Assembly: GCF_035222275.1 (NCBI RefSeq)
Contig: NC_085883.1
Coordinates: 2,418,001-2,482,000 of the forward strand
Reading direction: 5' to 3'
DNA: 64,000 nt
From: Podospora bellae-mahoneyi
Taxonomy: Eukaryota; Ascomycota; Sordariomycetes; Sordariales; Podosporaceae
Shown here: positions 1-10,281 of the stretch, in pieces
Layout of the letters: each line of letters starts with the position of its first letter
Numbering within the stretch: the stretch's first letter is position 1
The notes under the pieces: model-generated
What the model saw: the letters and a program-made list of their open reading frames with translations, nothing else
Told to the model about the DNA's origin: nothing
The model's database searches: none
Made by a program: the position numbers and the translations under genes

Positions 1-58
1 TTTTTTTTTGAACATTCGGGAGTTCCCGAACATAGACGTCCCTTTTTAACAAGCAGCC

Positions 59-2740
59 ATGTCCACCTCGATCGCCGTCCCAAGGACGGCCCCAATAGCT
101 ATCGCGCCAAAACCCCCCGCGGCACGCTTCCCACCGAGTCGACAGGGCAGTGTGCACCACCACGGCCACAACTTTGACTCTTACGGGAGCGGGTTCAACT
201 CGCCTGATTCGGGGTCGGTGCTGAGCTTGAACACGCCGCCGTGCGAGGCTTGCCGGAACAGGAGGAGTGAGTGCGTTATGGGTGAGGATACTGAGGAGCA
301 CTGCGTGGCTTGTCAGTATAGTGGGACCGAGTGCTCGTTGGTGGAGAGCAGTGGGAGTAGCAGCCCTTTGGGGGCGAGGAAGAGGAAGTTGAATGGAGGG
401 GATGGGGCGGAGGAGGGGAGGAGTAAGAGGAGGTGAGACAGAACAATTTTTTTTTAAAAAAAAAAAAAATTTCTTTTTTTGTTCTTTTTGCTGATGACAG
501 GATGGGAGGGGTGGGGGCCACGTTTTATGTGAATGGCTCTCTTCTTCTGCTTCTTCTTCATCATATTCCTTTCTGTTTTCTTTTCTACTTCTTACCTACC
601 TATGCCCACCCCCACCAAAGGCCAAGATAGGCCATCGAGATCTTGTGTCTCTACCAGGACTTACCTGACATGTTGATTGGTCAATAGTTCCCCAGGACGG
701 TCTGATAACAGATCGCAGCGTCGGCGGCAGAACCAGCACCACCAGCAACCCAGCGTCTCGTGCACCACGACCAGCAGCTCCCTAATCGAAGACATGGCCA
801 ACTTTGGCGGGCCCACGCTGCTTAAGCGCACGTTGGGGCTGCAGGCGGATCGGTACTGCCAGTACATTGGGCCCACCACTGACTTTGAACCCTCGCTCAT
901 CAACCTGTCATCATTCGACCCGCAAGATGAGAGTCTGCTCGCGAGGGGGACGTTGAGGAGGGTGAGCGACAACGACACGTTCTTGTTGCTGCCGGACAAC
1001 AACACGCCAGGGTATGATCACATCGTCGAGGACGCGGACGAGATTGAGAACATTGTGGCGCCGCACGGGAGGAGGCTGATCGACCTCTACTTTCGGGTAG
1101 TGCACCCGGGCTTTCCCATCATTCAACGGAGTGTGTTTTATGAAAAGTACGAGAGGAGCCATCGCGAGTTTTCGCCGCCGTTGCTGGCGGCCGTGTATAT
1201 CCTGGCCATCAACTGGTGGGAGCACGAGGAGGAGCTGGCGGGGTTGCCGAAGCCGAATGTGAGGGAGCTGGAGAGGTTGGTGAGGACCACGTTGGCGGAT
1301 GCCATGTACAGGCCGAAGCTGTCGACGATACAGGCGGGGCTGCTGTTGAGCCAGAGGCCGGAGGGGGATCAGTGGGCGCCAACTGCGCAGCTTGTGGCGG
1401 TGGGACAGGAGCTGGGGTTGCATTTGGACTGCACGAACTGGAAGATTCCGCCTTGGGAGAGGGGGTTGAGGAAGAGGCTGGCTTGGGCTCTGTATTTGCA
1501 GGTTAGTTTTTTTTTTTTTTTTTTTTCCTCATTTTTTTCTTTTTCAATTTTTTTTTCATTCTCGTAGTGTATGACTTGTATGATATTGACTTGTTTTGTC
1601 CAGGATAAATGGGGCGCCCTCGTCCACGGCCGACCTTCCCACATCTTTGCGTCCAACTGGGCCGTCCAGCCGCTCAACCCCAACGACTTTCCCGACATTG
1701 AATTCGACGAGACCGACTCCGAGGAACGGCTCGAGCTTGAGAGGGGTCGGGTCCTTTTCAGGCAAATGGTCCAGCTTTCCCGAATCCTGGCCGAAATCCT
1801 GGACACGTTTTACACTTTGCAGGCAACCTCTCAGATCGCCAACGCCGGCCCGCAGGGCACTCAGCTCGTCTTGTCCCTCGCCAAGCCCATCCAGCTCAAG
1901 CTCAAGGAGTGGTATTCCGCCCTCCCGGCCCTCGTCAGGATGGACTCGACCTTTCAGACCACACCCTCGTCCTCTTCGGGGAGCAGGTTCTCCCCGATCG
2001 GCTATCTGCACCTGGCCTACTTTGCAACCGAGATCACGCTCCATCGCCGCATCATCAGGTCCATGTCCACCCTTCCGGAGGACAACAATGCCAACACGCC
2101 GTCCATCGACCCTTACATCCAGCACATTTGCCGCTCGGCCGCCAAGGCCAGACTCATCTCCGCAATGGATTTTGTCAACCGGCTCACTCCGTCCCACCTG
2201 AGGGCGTTTTGGTACTTTGCCTCCAAGACAAACTTTGCGCTGATCGGGACGTTTGGGAGTTTGCTGTGGGGGACGAGCCCGGGGAGGGAGGAGGCTGAGT
2301 GGTATAGACGGCGGCTGGGCGAGTACAGGTGGACGCTGAGCGTGTCAAGCAAGCCGGGGGAGGGGACGAGCAAGGGGTTGACCGAGTTTGCGATGGGGAT
2401 GCTGGATATCAGCACGGGGTTGTTGAAGAAGCTGCCGGAGAAGCCGTTGTTGAGTCGGAGCGGGAGTGAGGTTGGGTTTGGAGGGCCAGGGGGGGTGGAT
2501 CAAGTGAGGAGGAGCAGCTTGTTTGCCTTGGGGCATGCGGGGGGGAGTTCGGCGAGTTTGAACAGCATGGCTGGGGGCGGTGGGAGGGGGGGGACGGGAG
2601 GGGGGTTTAGTTTGGGGATGCAGAGTCCCAGGAGTGATATTGGGGAGGAGGAGGGGGAGGAGATGGACAGTGAGGATGATGGGGAGGGGGAGGGGGAAGG
2701 GGAAGGGGGGGGGTATGGGAGTTATTCGGTTGGGAACTGA
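59..2740 (+). CDS. tamA: Zn2Cys6 transcription coactivator, TamA/DAL81 type
   Basis: Exons 59..432, 688..1501 and 1604..2740 give 774 residues. The joins follow GTGAGA/GTTAGT donors, a CTGAC branch site in intron 1 and frame continuity. Cysteines 62, 65, 72, 82, 85 and 92 form a C-x2-C-x6-C-x9-C-x2-C-x6-C zinc cluster. A fungal-TF middle region follows, with LYFRVVHPGFPII, the REFSPPLLAAVYILAINWW stretch and WGALVHGRPSHI, which recall Aspergillus TamA and yeast Dal81. That family is a nuclear coactivator of nitrogen-catabolic and GABA or amino-acid responsive genes, and its zinc finger is reported to be dispensable. The last 120 residues are Gly/Ser/Glu-rich. The start ATG has an A at -3 side context and lies 58 bases from the window edge, so an upstream non-coding exon cannot be excluded. 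Family call is from memory of conserved segments. Confidence 0.82.
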
Positions 2741-3650
2741 GCCTGCTTGACGGTTTTGAACTGGGGGGGGAGAGGTCAGACGGGGGTTTCGTGTGTGGAT
2801 TTTTGAGTTGCGCTCTGCTTTATATGGGGGAGCTCGGGTTCAAGACGGGAATTTCCCTGCCATACGGGGAAGAAGGAAGTGGAGAGTGGTGGTGCAGAGG
2901 TGGCAGTCGCCATGACTTCCCATTTGGGAACACACAATATTGGCAGATTTTCAGCTTGACGATGCAGTCAGAGAGCTGGAAACTGCCTTTATTTGATCCC
3001 CTCAAAACTTCCGCGGAGATGCAAAGATTGCGCGATGGGGAGCACGCGATCTACCCGCTTTCTACGTGTTCTACTTTTTCTGTACCAACAGGGTTTGTGG
3101 GGAATGTCATGTGCCAGCAGGTAATAGCGTCATTTTTCTTTTTTTTTGGGGGGAGGACCCTAGGTGCATTAAGTGTGAGGGGAACTGTCACCATCACATG
3201 AGAGAGTAAGGGAGGGCTTTTTCTTTTTCTTTTCTTGGATGATTTGATGAAACACATGTTATGATTCTCTTTTTGATACCCGAGTTCTATATGTTTTTAT
3301 AGAAGGTTGCGGGTAGGAATTTTTCTTTTTTTTTTTTTTTTTCCGAAGGGTATCATGGCAAGGGAGGGGATGGTAAAGATTGATATAACTTGATATGATA
3401 GGTAGGAAGGATTAGGATAGACTGACTGGCATGATGTTATGGCAACGATGTTTAGATTTTTATGAAAGAGAGATTGGAATAGAATAGAGAGTCAGTCGTG
3501 TTATTGTTACAGTGTTGATTTATTTTCCTACTCCAAAGGAAAACAAAGATGTTTGCTTACGTGCTAGACTAACTAACTTACTACCTACCTACCTACCTAC
3601 CTACCTACCTACCTACCTACCCATCCATAGCTTCTTCCCCTTCTTTTCTC
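2741..3650. other. Convergent 3' intergenic region
   Basis: This stretch separates the 3' ends of two convergent genes. It holds several poly-T runs and a (CTAC)10 microsatellite. No credible coding region is seen. Confidence 0.6.
3581..3620. repeat. (CTAC)10 microsatellite
   Basis: Ten perfect tandem CTAC units lie about 30 bases beyond the stop codon of the minus-strand secreted protein gene, in its likely 3' UTR. Confidence 0.95.
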
Positions 3651-5406
3651 TCAACCCACAACCTTTTTCGCGAACGCACCCTCAAAAAGCCTGTTCCCCT
3701 CAGGCGGACTCCTCAACAGCCCGTTCCTGGGCAGCGCAGGGTTGTTGCAGTAGTCGTCCCTCACGCTGATGCAGACACCGGGCGTGCCGCGGCAGCAGGA
3801 CAGCAGGATGCAGGCGGAGCCGTACTCGCAGTCGGAGTTGACGGCGCAGCCCTTTGCGCCGCAGACGTCGCCGGCCCAGGCGCAGACGTTGCCTGCCGAC
3901 TCGGCGGCCTCGGCGCAGAGGCAGAGGTCGGTGTAGTCGTCGATGGTTTCCGGGTTGGGGGTTGCGCCGTCGGCGGAGCAGAGGTCGCCCGGGGTGTTGC
4001 AGGACCAGGGGTTTTGGCAGGTGGAAGCGCAGACGCCGTTTATGCAGCCGGAGGGGCACTATATAGGGTTGGTAAGGGGATTGGGAAGGGGAAGGGGGTA
4101 AGACGTACTACTTTATTGCAGCGACCGCAGTTGTTGGGGTCGTTCTTGTAGACGCAGACGTCACCGCAGAGGTGCTGCTCGGGATCGGCGCACTGGCAGC
4201 CGCAGTACTTGTCCTTGACGCCCTCGTAGGTGAGAGCGGCGTTGGCCATGCTGTAGTAGGCCACGTAGGCGGAGGCTAGGTTGCGGCAGGAGGAGAGGGA
4301 GGACTCGGTGCGAAAGCGCTCATTGCAGCGGTCGAGGAGGCGGGCGGCGAAGCCCGAGTTGCAAGTGGTGAAGGTTTGGGTGCAGTCGGCTGTCAGGTGG
4401 GTGGGTTAATTATCTCGAACACAAAGGAAGGGGGGGGGGAAGGGGGGAGAGAGAAAAGGGGTGAAAAAGACTCACTCCAGCAGACATCCACCCAGTTGCA
4501 GGCATCTTCAAACGTCTCGTGCAGCTTTGGCGCGAAATACCACCTCCACCAATCTGTCGGGCCGCATCCGTTGGACGTCACCGGGGGAGCGGGGTCGCGG
4601 GTGGTGTAGTCTGCGCCTTTGGGGCAAGTCTTGGTGACGGGGGGGTCGGCGATGCCGTCTGGGAGTCGTGGGAGGACGTACAATCCCACCGTGATGCTCG
4701 GCCGACCCCCGCTGCTCTCGGCAATCTGGATACCACCGTTCTCCTGCTGCTTGGAAAAGACGTGGGAGTGCTTCTTGGTAGGGGAGATACCTCGAGCGTA
4801 AAGCTTGCCGTCCTTGACGGCAAACTCAAACTCTAGCCCGTTGATCACACCCGCAGTGGAAAGACCGTCGCACTGGACGGAGAAGACTGTGGTGACGTAG
4901 GGCTGGCCCCGTTCATCGCGGAGGGCGGTCTGCCCGTTTGTGCTGCGGAGGACCCAGCCTACTTCCCCGTTTTTGAAGATGGCAAGGTAGCGGGATGGTC
5001 TGTCGCCCCGGCCGGGGAGGCGGACGTCAAAGACGCCTCTGGGGGAGAAGACGTTGTTGGGGGGTTCGAAGACGAGACCTTGGAATTGGTCGTCGGGATC
5101 GGTCTCCTCGATGGCGCGGCTGGTGCGCCGGTCGCGAGTAACGGCGAGGCCGTTGGGGGTGAGGTAGGTGAAGTCGCGAGGCCCGTTTGGGTCGACGGCG
5201 CAGCGTTCGTACGAGGGAGGAATGAGGGGTCTATAGCCTGGTCCTCGGAGGGGGGTGGGGAGGGATTCGGCCGACCAGATGGCGTCTTTGAAGGTGTTGA
5301 GGGCGATGGCGTCGGCGGCGATCTCTGCCGTGTTGGCTTCCGAGGCTACGGCTGCGTGGGCGCCGGTGAGGGAGGAGAGGAGGGAAAGGAGGGTGAGGGA
5401 CTTCAT
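3651..5406 (-). CDS. Large secreted cysteine-rich protein, function unknown
   Basis: Exons, in minus order, are 5406..4476, 4389..4109 and 4058..3651, giving 539 residues; the introns are 86 and 50 bases. The N-terminus MKSLTLLSLLSSLTGAHA is a clear signal peptide. Residues about 65-260 form a single-Cys-poor domain with strand-like alternation and no motif that I recognise. From about residue 280 the protein is dense in cysteine, including CGCQCADPEQHLCGDVC and NNCGRCNKVCPSGC, a spacing like that of disulfide-rich extracellular modules. There is no obvious membrane anchor at the C-terminus. The second intron donor could be GTAGTA or, three bases later, GTACGT; the latter keeps a Val and makes the common CGRCNKVCP order. 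Likely extracellular or wall-associated. It faces the gene-poor relic upstream. Confidence 0.72.
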
Positions 5407-6480
5407 TGTGAAGAGTGAGAGCCCGGGGCTCGGTCAGGAAGAGAAAAGGATGACCGATGACAACACAGGAGAGGAAAATTACATCAACGAGGAGGAAGGA
5501 AAGAAGGTATGGGTTTTATTCTCCGACTATTCTATCACGGTTACGGAATGGTTGGCATCATGATCATGACCGCAGAGTACACGATACAACCAACCTCACT
5601 CAAGCTAGCGACCAGCCACTATCCAGAATCCCATATCTCTCGTGGTTACTGGGCCATCGAGCTCACGATGGAGAATCGGTTCAGGGGTGGACCAACGGAC
5701 CGTATAATATGCCGTGGAATTCGGTGACCAACCTCACTTTCCACTCTTCCAACTTTTCATCCCTGCAGATCTTGCCGACTGTTCAGCATGTGAGCTGCGG
5801 CCCGACTTTCTGTCCAGCATTCCTGAACTATGCTGGTCAGGAGGTATGGAAATATGCAGGAACAGGCACGTCAGGGAAATTGGTATACAATACAAAACTG
5901 CTCCCATTGTATCACCCTCACTCCCGCAACAACAATTCAACAACATTAAAGAAGAAACGACCAGGTAGGTATCGAGCCAGCCAGCCAGTCAGCTTCACCT
6001 GAGCTTCACCATTCAGATGATAGCCACCCTATGTCTCGGATCGCCATCTTACTGCAAGGTACACTAGAGAAAATGTCTCACGCATAGAGGAATGAACCAC
6101 GGAACTGTGGTAATGACGGCATCTCGTCGAACGCCCAACGGTAGCTGTCAAACTAAGGAAACGGAGACTGCGGGTTGAGGTTCCTAAGAATGGCTTTCGT
6201 AATTAGTTAGCTCTTCCGAATATCTCTGCACTCTTATGAGGGCCTGTTGGTCATCTTTTGAGTTCCCGTTTCTTAGTCACAGCATGAGTGGTGAGAATAG
6301 GGGCAAAAAGGGGGGCAATGCCAAGACGTCAGTCAACATGGACGGGAATCAGCTGTGGAACCCAAAGTTAAAGAATCCCGCCAAAAACATCCAACACTGA
6401 GAATTACCCAGTGGTCACTCACCTGAGTACTAGTTCGGCGGTCATGTAGCATGACTGCGAGGATGAGCGACTCTAAAAAG
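5407..6480. other. Upstream region without supported genes
   Basis: Ordinary-composition DNA upstream of the secreted protein gene. A 181-codon plus-strand open frame at 5457..6002 has no recognisable domain and an amino-acid mix like random translation, so it is not called. A 17-base motif, CTCACCTGAGTACTAGT, at 6417..6433 recurs at 7778..7794. Confidence 0.5.
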
Positions 6481-7700
6481 GATATATTGTTTACTTCAAC
6501 ATGTGGAAGAAAGGGTACCGCTAAACGGTTCGTGAACGGACAGGCTTGGCCCGTCTTAACCGTTATAGATTAGAAAATATAGATACGCCCATACCGCGGT
6601 GTTAAAGTAGGTGAAAGGTGTTCTAGATGTGTAGATCGCGCTAATAGCTCTTGGCCGGCTTATGATTAAATATAGTTAGTATTAGTTATATCTTTAGCGT
6701 TAGTCCTACCTCCAGCGTAACTACTCCGGTAAGTTTACTAATTCCGAAGAGATAGAAAGTTAGATATCTGGTCCGCTTTAAGCAGCGAGCTTTTTATAGT
6801 AAATCGCTTCTTGTAACGAACTCTTATCTAGAACCTCTGAAAGGGATACTAGTCGAAGGCACTTCTGAACAATCCTAGTTCGGTATAGCGAAATAGTGTA
6901 CAATAAATGACTTATCTTAATTTGTCACTGACCAACCATATAGGAAGAACGAGTGGGAACTGCAGCAGGCCGTGGTAGCCAATCAAGGAAAATGTAACGG
7001 CGGGGCTGCAGGGTGATGGGGCGCTCACCTATTAGCAAAGTGAGCCGGTGAGCTTGGTACGGAGGTACCTGGAGGATGGAAGTCTATATATACGGAGGAA
7101 CTGGCTGGTGTAGATAGACAATTCCGCAGTATGCAATTCAACTCACAATCGTTGGTATCTAGACTGTTGTGATTGAGACAAGCCATTTTGTTGTACACTG
7201 TTTAGCTGTACCGAACCAGAGTATCCTTTTCAGAGGTTCTGGATAGAGGTTCGTCATAGTACTTTAATATAACGATCTCCTATTTAGAATCTTTAAAAAG
7301 AAATACCGGTAAAAGCCAAATTTTTACATAATACATCGATATAGTTAAATAATATATAATGAAATATCTTATATAAATACTTGAGACATTGTAAATATAA
7401 GTTATAAGTATTATATACTACGGAACTATTTATAAGGTACTTAGTTCTTCTGTATATATAGACTATAGCTTTACTAGAATTATTATACTCCCTTAGTGAT
7501 CTCCTATCCAGATTATTAGATCGTTTTCAAAAATTTAATAATCTGTATTCTAGATCTTTCTTATTTCTTAAAAATCCGGATCGTTAAATTATCTCTATAA
7601 TTCAATAATCCCTTTTAATTAGCTAGTCTTTTCCTTACTCCAGTTGGTTACTTTTTCCGGGCTTCTCGCCAAGGTCGTAACACCTAAGCAGAGGGAGTAT
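6481..7700. repeat. Old AT-rich repeat relic with inverted arms, possibly an LTR-element fossil
   Basis: The stretch is visibly AT-rich, with no open frame and many TA-rich words, as expected of a repeat scarred by repeat-induced point mutation. Two arms, about 6808..6908 and 7190..7262, are imperfect inverted copies, with differences largely of the transition type. Between them a GC-richer stretch carries a TATA-like TCTATATATACGG at about 7082..7094, followed by a candidate leader, which would fit a promoter-bearing terminal repeat. The element is degraded beyond coding. Family is uncertain: a solo LTR-like remnant and a non-autonomous DNA element are both possible. It looks old because no long arm is intact. 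Confidence 0.45.
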
Positions 7701-7732
7701 AGTGGAGCAAAACCTTCAGGGGAAAAATATAT

Positions 7733-7755
7733 ACCACCAGGGATTCCCTGGTGGT
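7733..7755. repeat. Perfect 23-base palindrome (11-base arms)
   Basis: ACCACCAGGGA, one T, then TCCCTGGTGGT form a perfect hairpin-capable inverted repeat at the edge of the AT-rich relic. CCCTGGTGGT recurs at 8154..8163, and a near match, CCCAGTGGTCACTCACC, lies just before the 6417 motif copy. Confidence 0.85.
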
Positions 7756-7796
7756 TACCTACCTGAGTACTGGTCTAGCACTCACCTGAGTACTAG
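7756..7796. repeat. Two close copies of a CCTGAGTACT motif
   Basis: ACCTGAGTACTGGT (about 7761..7774) and CACCTGAGTACTAGT (about 7780..7794) are close direct copies. A third copy, CACCTGAGTACTAGT, is at 6419..6433 on the other side of the relic. The motif pair may mark element edges or flanking duplications. Confidence 0.7.
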
Positions 7797-8648
7797 TGGC
7801 ACTCAACTGCTTATCTAGGGGAAAGCGGACGGGATCCCGAGTTTCCAACTGGTTATGGTCGTATGTGATTGTTGATGGTGATTTTAGGTATTATGTGAGA
7901 CAACGGTTGATTCTGAGTACTTGGGTCAGTCCTGGCATGCGCACCTTGCCTTTGTCAGAGATGCTGTGTTAGTTCTGAGACCTGGAGGATGAGGGTTGGG
8001 TTGATGAAGAGGAGGGAAACAGGAGTATGGATTTGGACAGGTAGGTAGTAGGCACATGGAATGGGGGTAGGGGATCGATCTCACTGGAGACATGGTTTTG
8101 TTTGGCACCTACCCGATGGATATATATACCTAGGTACCCAGTGCTACCCTGGTGGTCGCTCATGCTTTGAAGCTTTGAGGCAACTAAGGAAGGTGGTGGT
8201 GAGTAGCGAGAGGTAGTTGGAAGAGACTGGGTAAGTCCTGTCGAGAGCTCAGGGGATAAGTGAGCGATCCAATCAGCTTCAGTCTCACACAAAGCCATTG
8301 CTCTGCTGTCCCGTTGTCCTATCCACTGAACAACACGAACCCCGAAACCAAAAAAAACCCTCCCAAAGGAGTACAAAAAAACATCTTTGAGATTGTGAAT
8401 GTTTCTATTGTTGTTGTTTTTTTCCTTTTCTTTTTTTCTTTTTTTTCTTTTTTTCTTTTTTTTCTTTTTTTGGTGATCATAAAACCATTTCCTAATATCA
8501 TCTACCGAACATTACCATTCTTTCCAATCCAACCTACTTCCTCCCTATCCCAATGAGACTATGATGAGAGAGTCATCATCATGCATGTTGTTTCCTCCGC
8601 CATCACAATGACAAGCGAAAGATGTACATTATTTACACGATTACCTCC
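7797..8648. other. Intergenic region with long pyrimidine tract
   Basis: No supported gene. Positions about 8416..8471 form a nearly uninterrupted T/C tract. A CCTAGGTA palindrome-type word lies at 8129..8136. Confidence 0.6.
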
Positions 8649-9389
8649 TTACTTCATATACTCCCCCCTCGCCTCCCCAAAATCCCTCCCCATCGCCTGC
8701 CAACTGCTCCCAGCCCAAGTCTTTCTTGCTAGCTCCTCTTGTACCATCCTCCCTCTAATAACTCCCATCGTATGACCCGCCGGATCCCGGCTGTTGACAA
8801 CGTGTGGAAAACAAAGCCTGACCTCCGTCTCGATTTCGTCAGCCTGAACGTTCAACTCCTTGAAAGTGCAGACCAGCTCCCCTAGCTTCCTCCCCCGGAG
8901 CAACCAGCAGTCGGAGCAGATTTTCGGGGCCGGCCCCCCGTCCGGCAGCATGCGCGGCACGGCGAAGATTGGGAGGAGGGGTACTGGGGAGAGGAGGTGC
9001 CTGCAGTGGGAGGAGTTGAGGAGGGAGAGGGAACGACGGCAGATGGGGCAGGGCACCACGGGGGGTGCGGGGATCTGTGGGAGGGCGGCCCCAGGGGAGG
9101 GGGTGAAGTTGGCGGGGGTAGCGTTTGTTTGGCGGTTGCGGATGGAGTCGTGCCAGCCCTTGAAGCAGGGCTTGCAGACCATGTGGCCGCAGAGGAGAAC
9201 CACGCCCGGGAGGGTGGTGGCTCAGAGATGAGCGGGGGTGAAAGGGGTGAGGATCTCGGGGTCTTCGAGGCAGAGGTGGCAGTTGACGATCGGGCGGTTG
9301 ATGGTGACCTTGGGGTCGTGGGTGTGAGCCACGAGTTGGGAGAATAGGGTGAGAATCTCACGGGTGTTGTTGGGGGTTGTGGAATCCAT
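8649..9389 (-). pseudogene. RING-finger protein gene with an in-frame TGA
   Basis: Reading on the minus strand from ATG 9389 (MDSTTPNNTREILTLFSQ) the frame gives the first RING pair CHLC, then TGA at 9224..9222. It continues without any shift through LPGVVLLCGHMVCKPCFKGW and CPICRRSLS to a stop at 8649. Together these make a C3HC4-type RING (C-x2-C ... C-x-H-x2-C-x2-C ... C-x2-C), so the TGA sits inside the domain, between metal-ligand pairs 1 and 2. The only GT upstream that could splice it out would also delete CHLC. The downstream 190 residues hold a further Cys pair (CSDC) and no other known domain. RING proteins are usually E3 ubiquitin ligases. Options are a host gene recently broken, a base-call error, or stop read-through. 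Total 246 codons plus the stop. Confidence 0.6.
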
Positions 9390-10281
9390 CTTGGTGAATG
9401 GTGGGAGTGGTGGTGGTGGTGGTGGTGAGTGTTGTTTTGGTGATGTGTGAGTGTGGATGATGGGAGTCCGATGAGGAAAGGAAAGGTCTTCTTGAGGCTG
9501 TTGAGGATGAAGCCTGATTAAACAGACCATGGTGATGAGGTTCTCATGAGCGGAACAAGGCGAGTGTGTGTTGACCACAACTGGTTTATATTGATATACA
9601 CTGGCTCTGTTGGATCACAATACCTCAAGTGTAGACTCAGCACCTTATCTATGCCGGTCTTCACTGATTGTAGTAGTGGTTTGAACTCAACTAATTCAGA
9701 TTAACCTGACAATACATCTCTTCCACAACCAGCCTGTGCTATACACCGAGTCTACTTCTTGTTTTCACCTTATGTTGATACAGCGAGGATACAGTCTACG
9801 GCTGATTCAAAAGCATCCCCTAGAGTTTCTCAACCACAACTAGTCAAACACAACCGCATTGTTATGCTCAATAACAACATTATTCGCAGGATTCTTTTTT
9901 CTTCAAGCTTGAGCCCAATGCTCCTGGAACGGGGACTTTGCAGCCGTCATCTTTGTCTAGGTGAGCACCTGGCGCATCTCCCTTACTCTTCAATCTCTCG
10001 GCAAAAATCAGCAGATCTAGCCAGTGCTCAAAGTGTAGAGGTGAAGTGCCATTCGTTGTTTCATACCAGTCTGACCTATCACATCAAATGGCTTTTTTGA
10101 CAGTTATAAGGGTTGAGCAGAAACTTTGTTTTGATCGCTTTGAGATTTCTCCAAGAAATGCCTCTACGTTTTGTTCAGAGTGCTATGTGGATGCCAGCCG
10201 ACATCAAGAAAAGCAACTGCCTAAATAACTGTTGACCATGATATTGTACAGCCTCCCTTACTCGACCACCCTCAGCGCCCC
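9390..10281. other. Intergenic region, nothing supported
   Basis: This stretch is the promoter side of the RING gene and the 3' side of the next minus-strand gene. It includes a GGT trinucleotide run at about 9408..9427. The open frames here have no recognisable content. Confidence 0.5.

Noticed and set aside
911-1423. 170-codon minus-strand frame within the TamA-like gene
   Set aside because: Antisense shadow; Arg/Gln/Leu-rich with no domain, while the plus strand carries conserved segments.
5457-6002. 181-codon open frame (+)
   Set aside because: No domain, no compositional bias of a real protein, and it overlaps other frames in the promoter of the minus-strand gene.
7261-7660. Centromere or mitochondrial insertion as source of the AT-rich stretch
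   Set aside because: Too short, and flanked by inverted arms and repeat motifs; a RIP-scarred repeat explains it better.
8260-8345. tRNA-like 5' half on the minus strand (GTTCAGTGGATAGGACAACGG)
   Set aside because: The first third resembles a tRNA D arm, but no anticodon stem, T-loop GTTCGA or matching acceptor strand follows.
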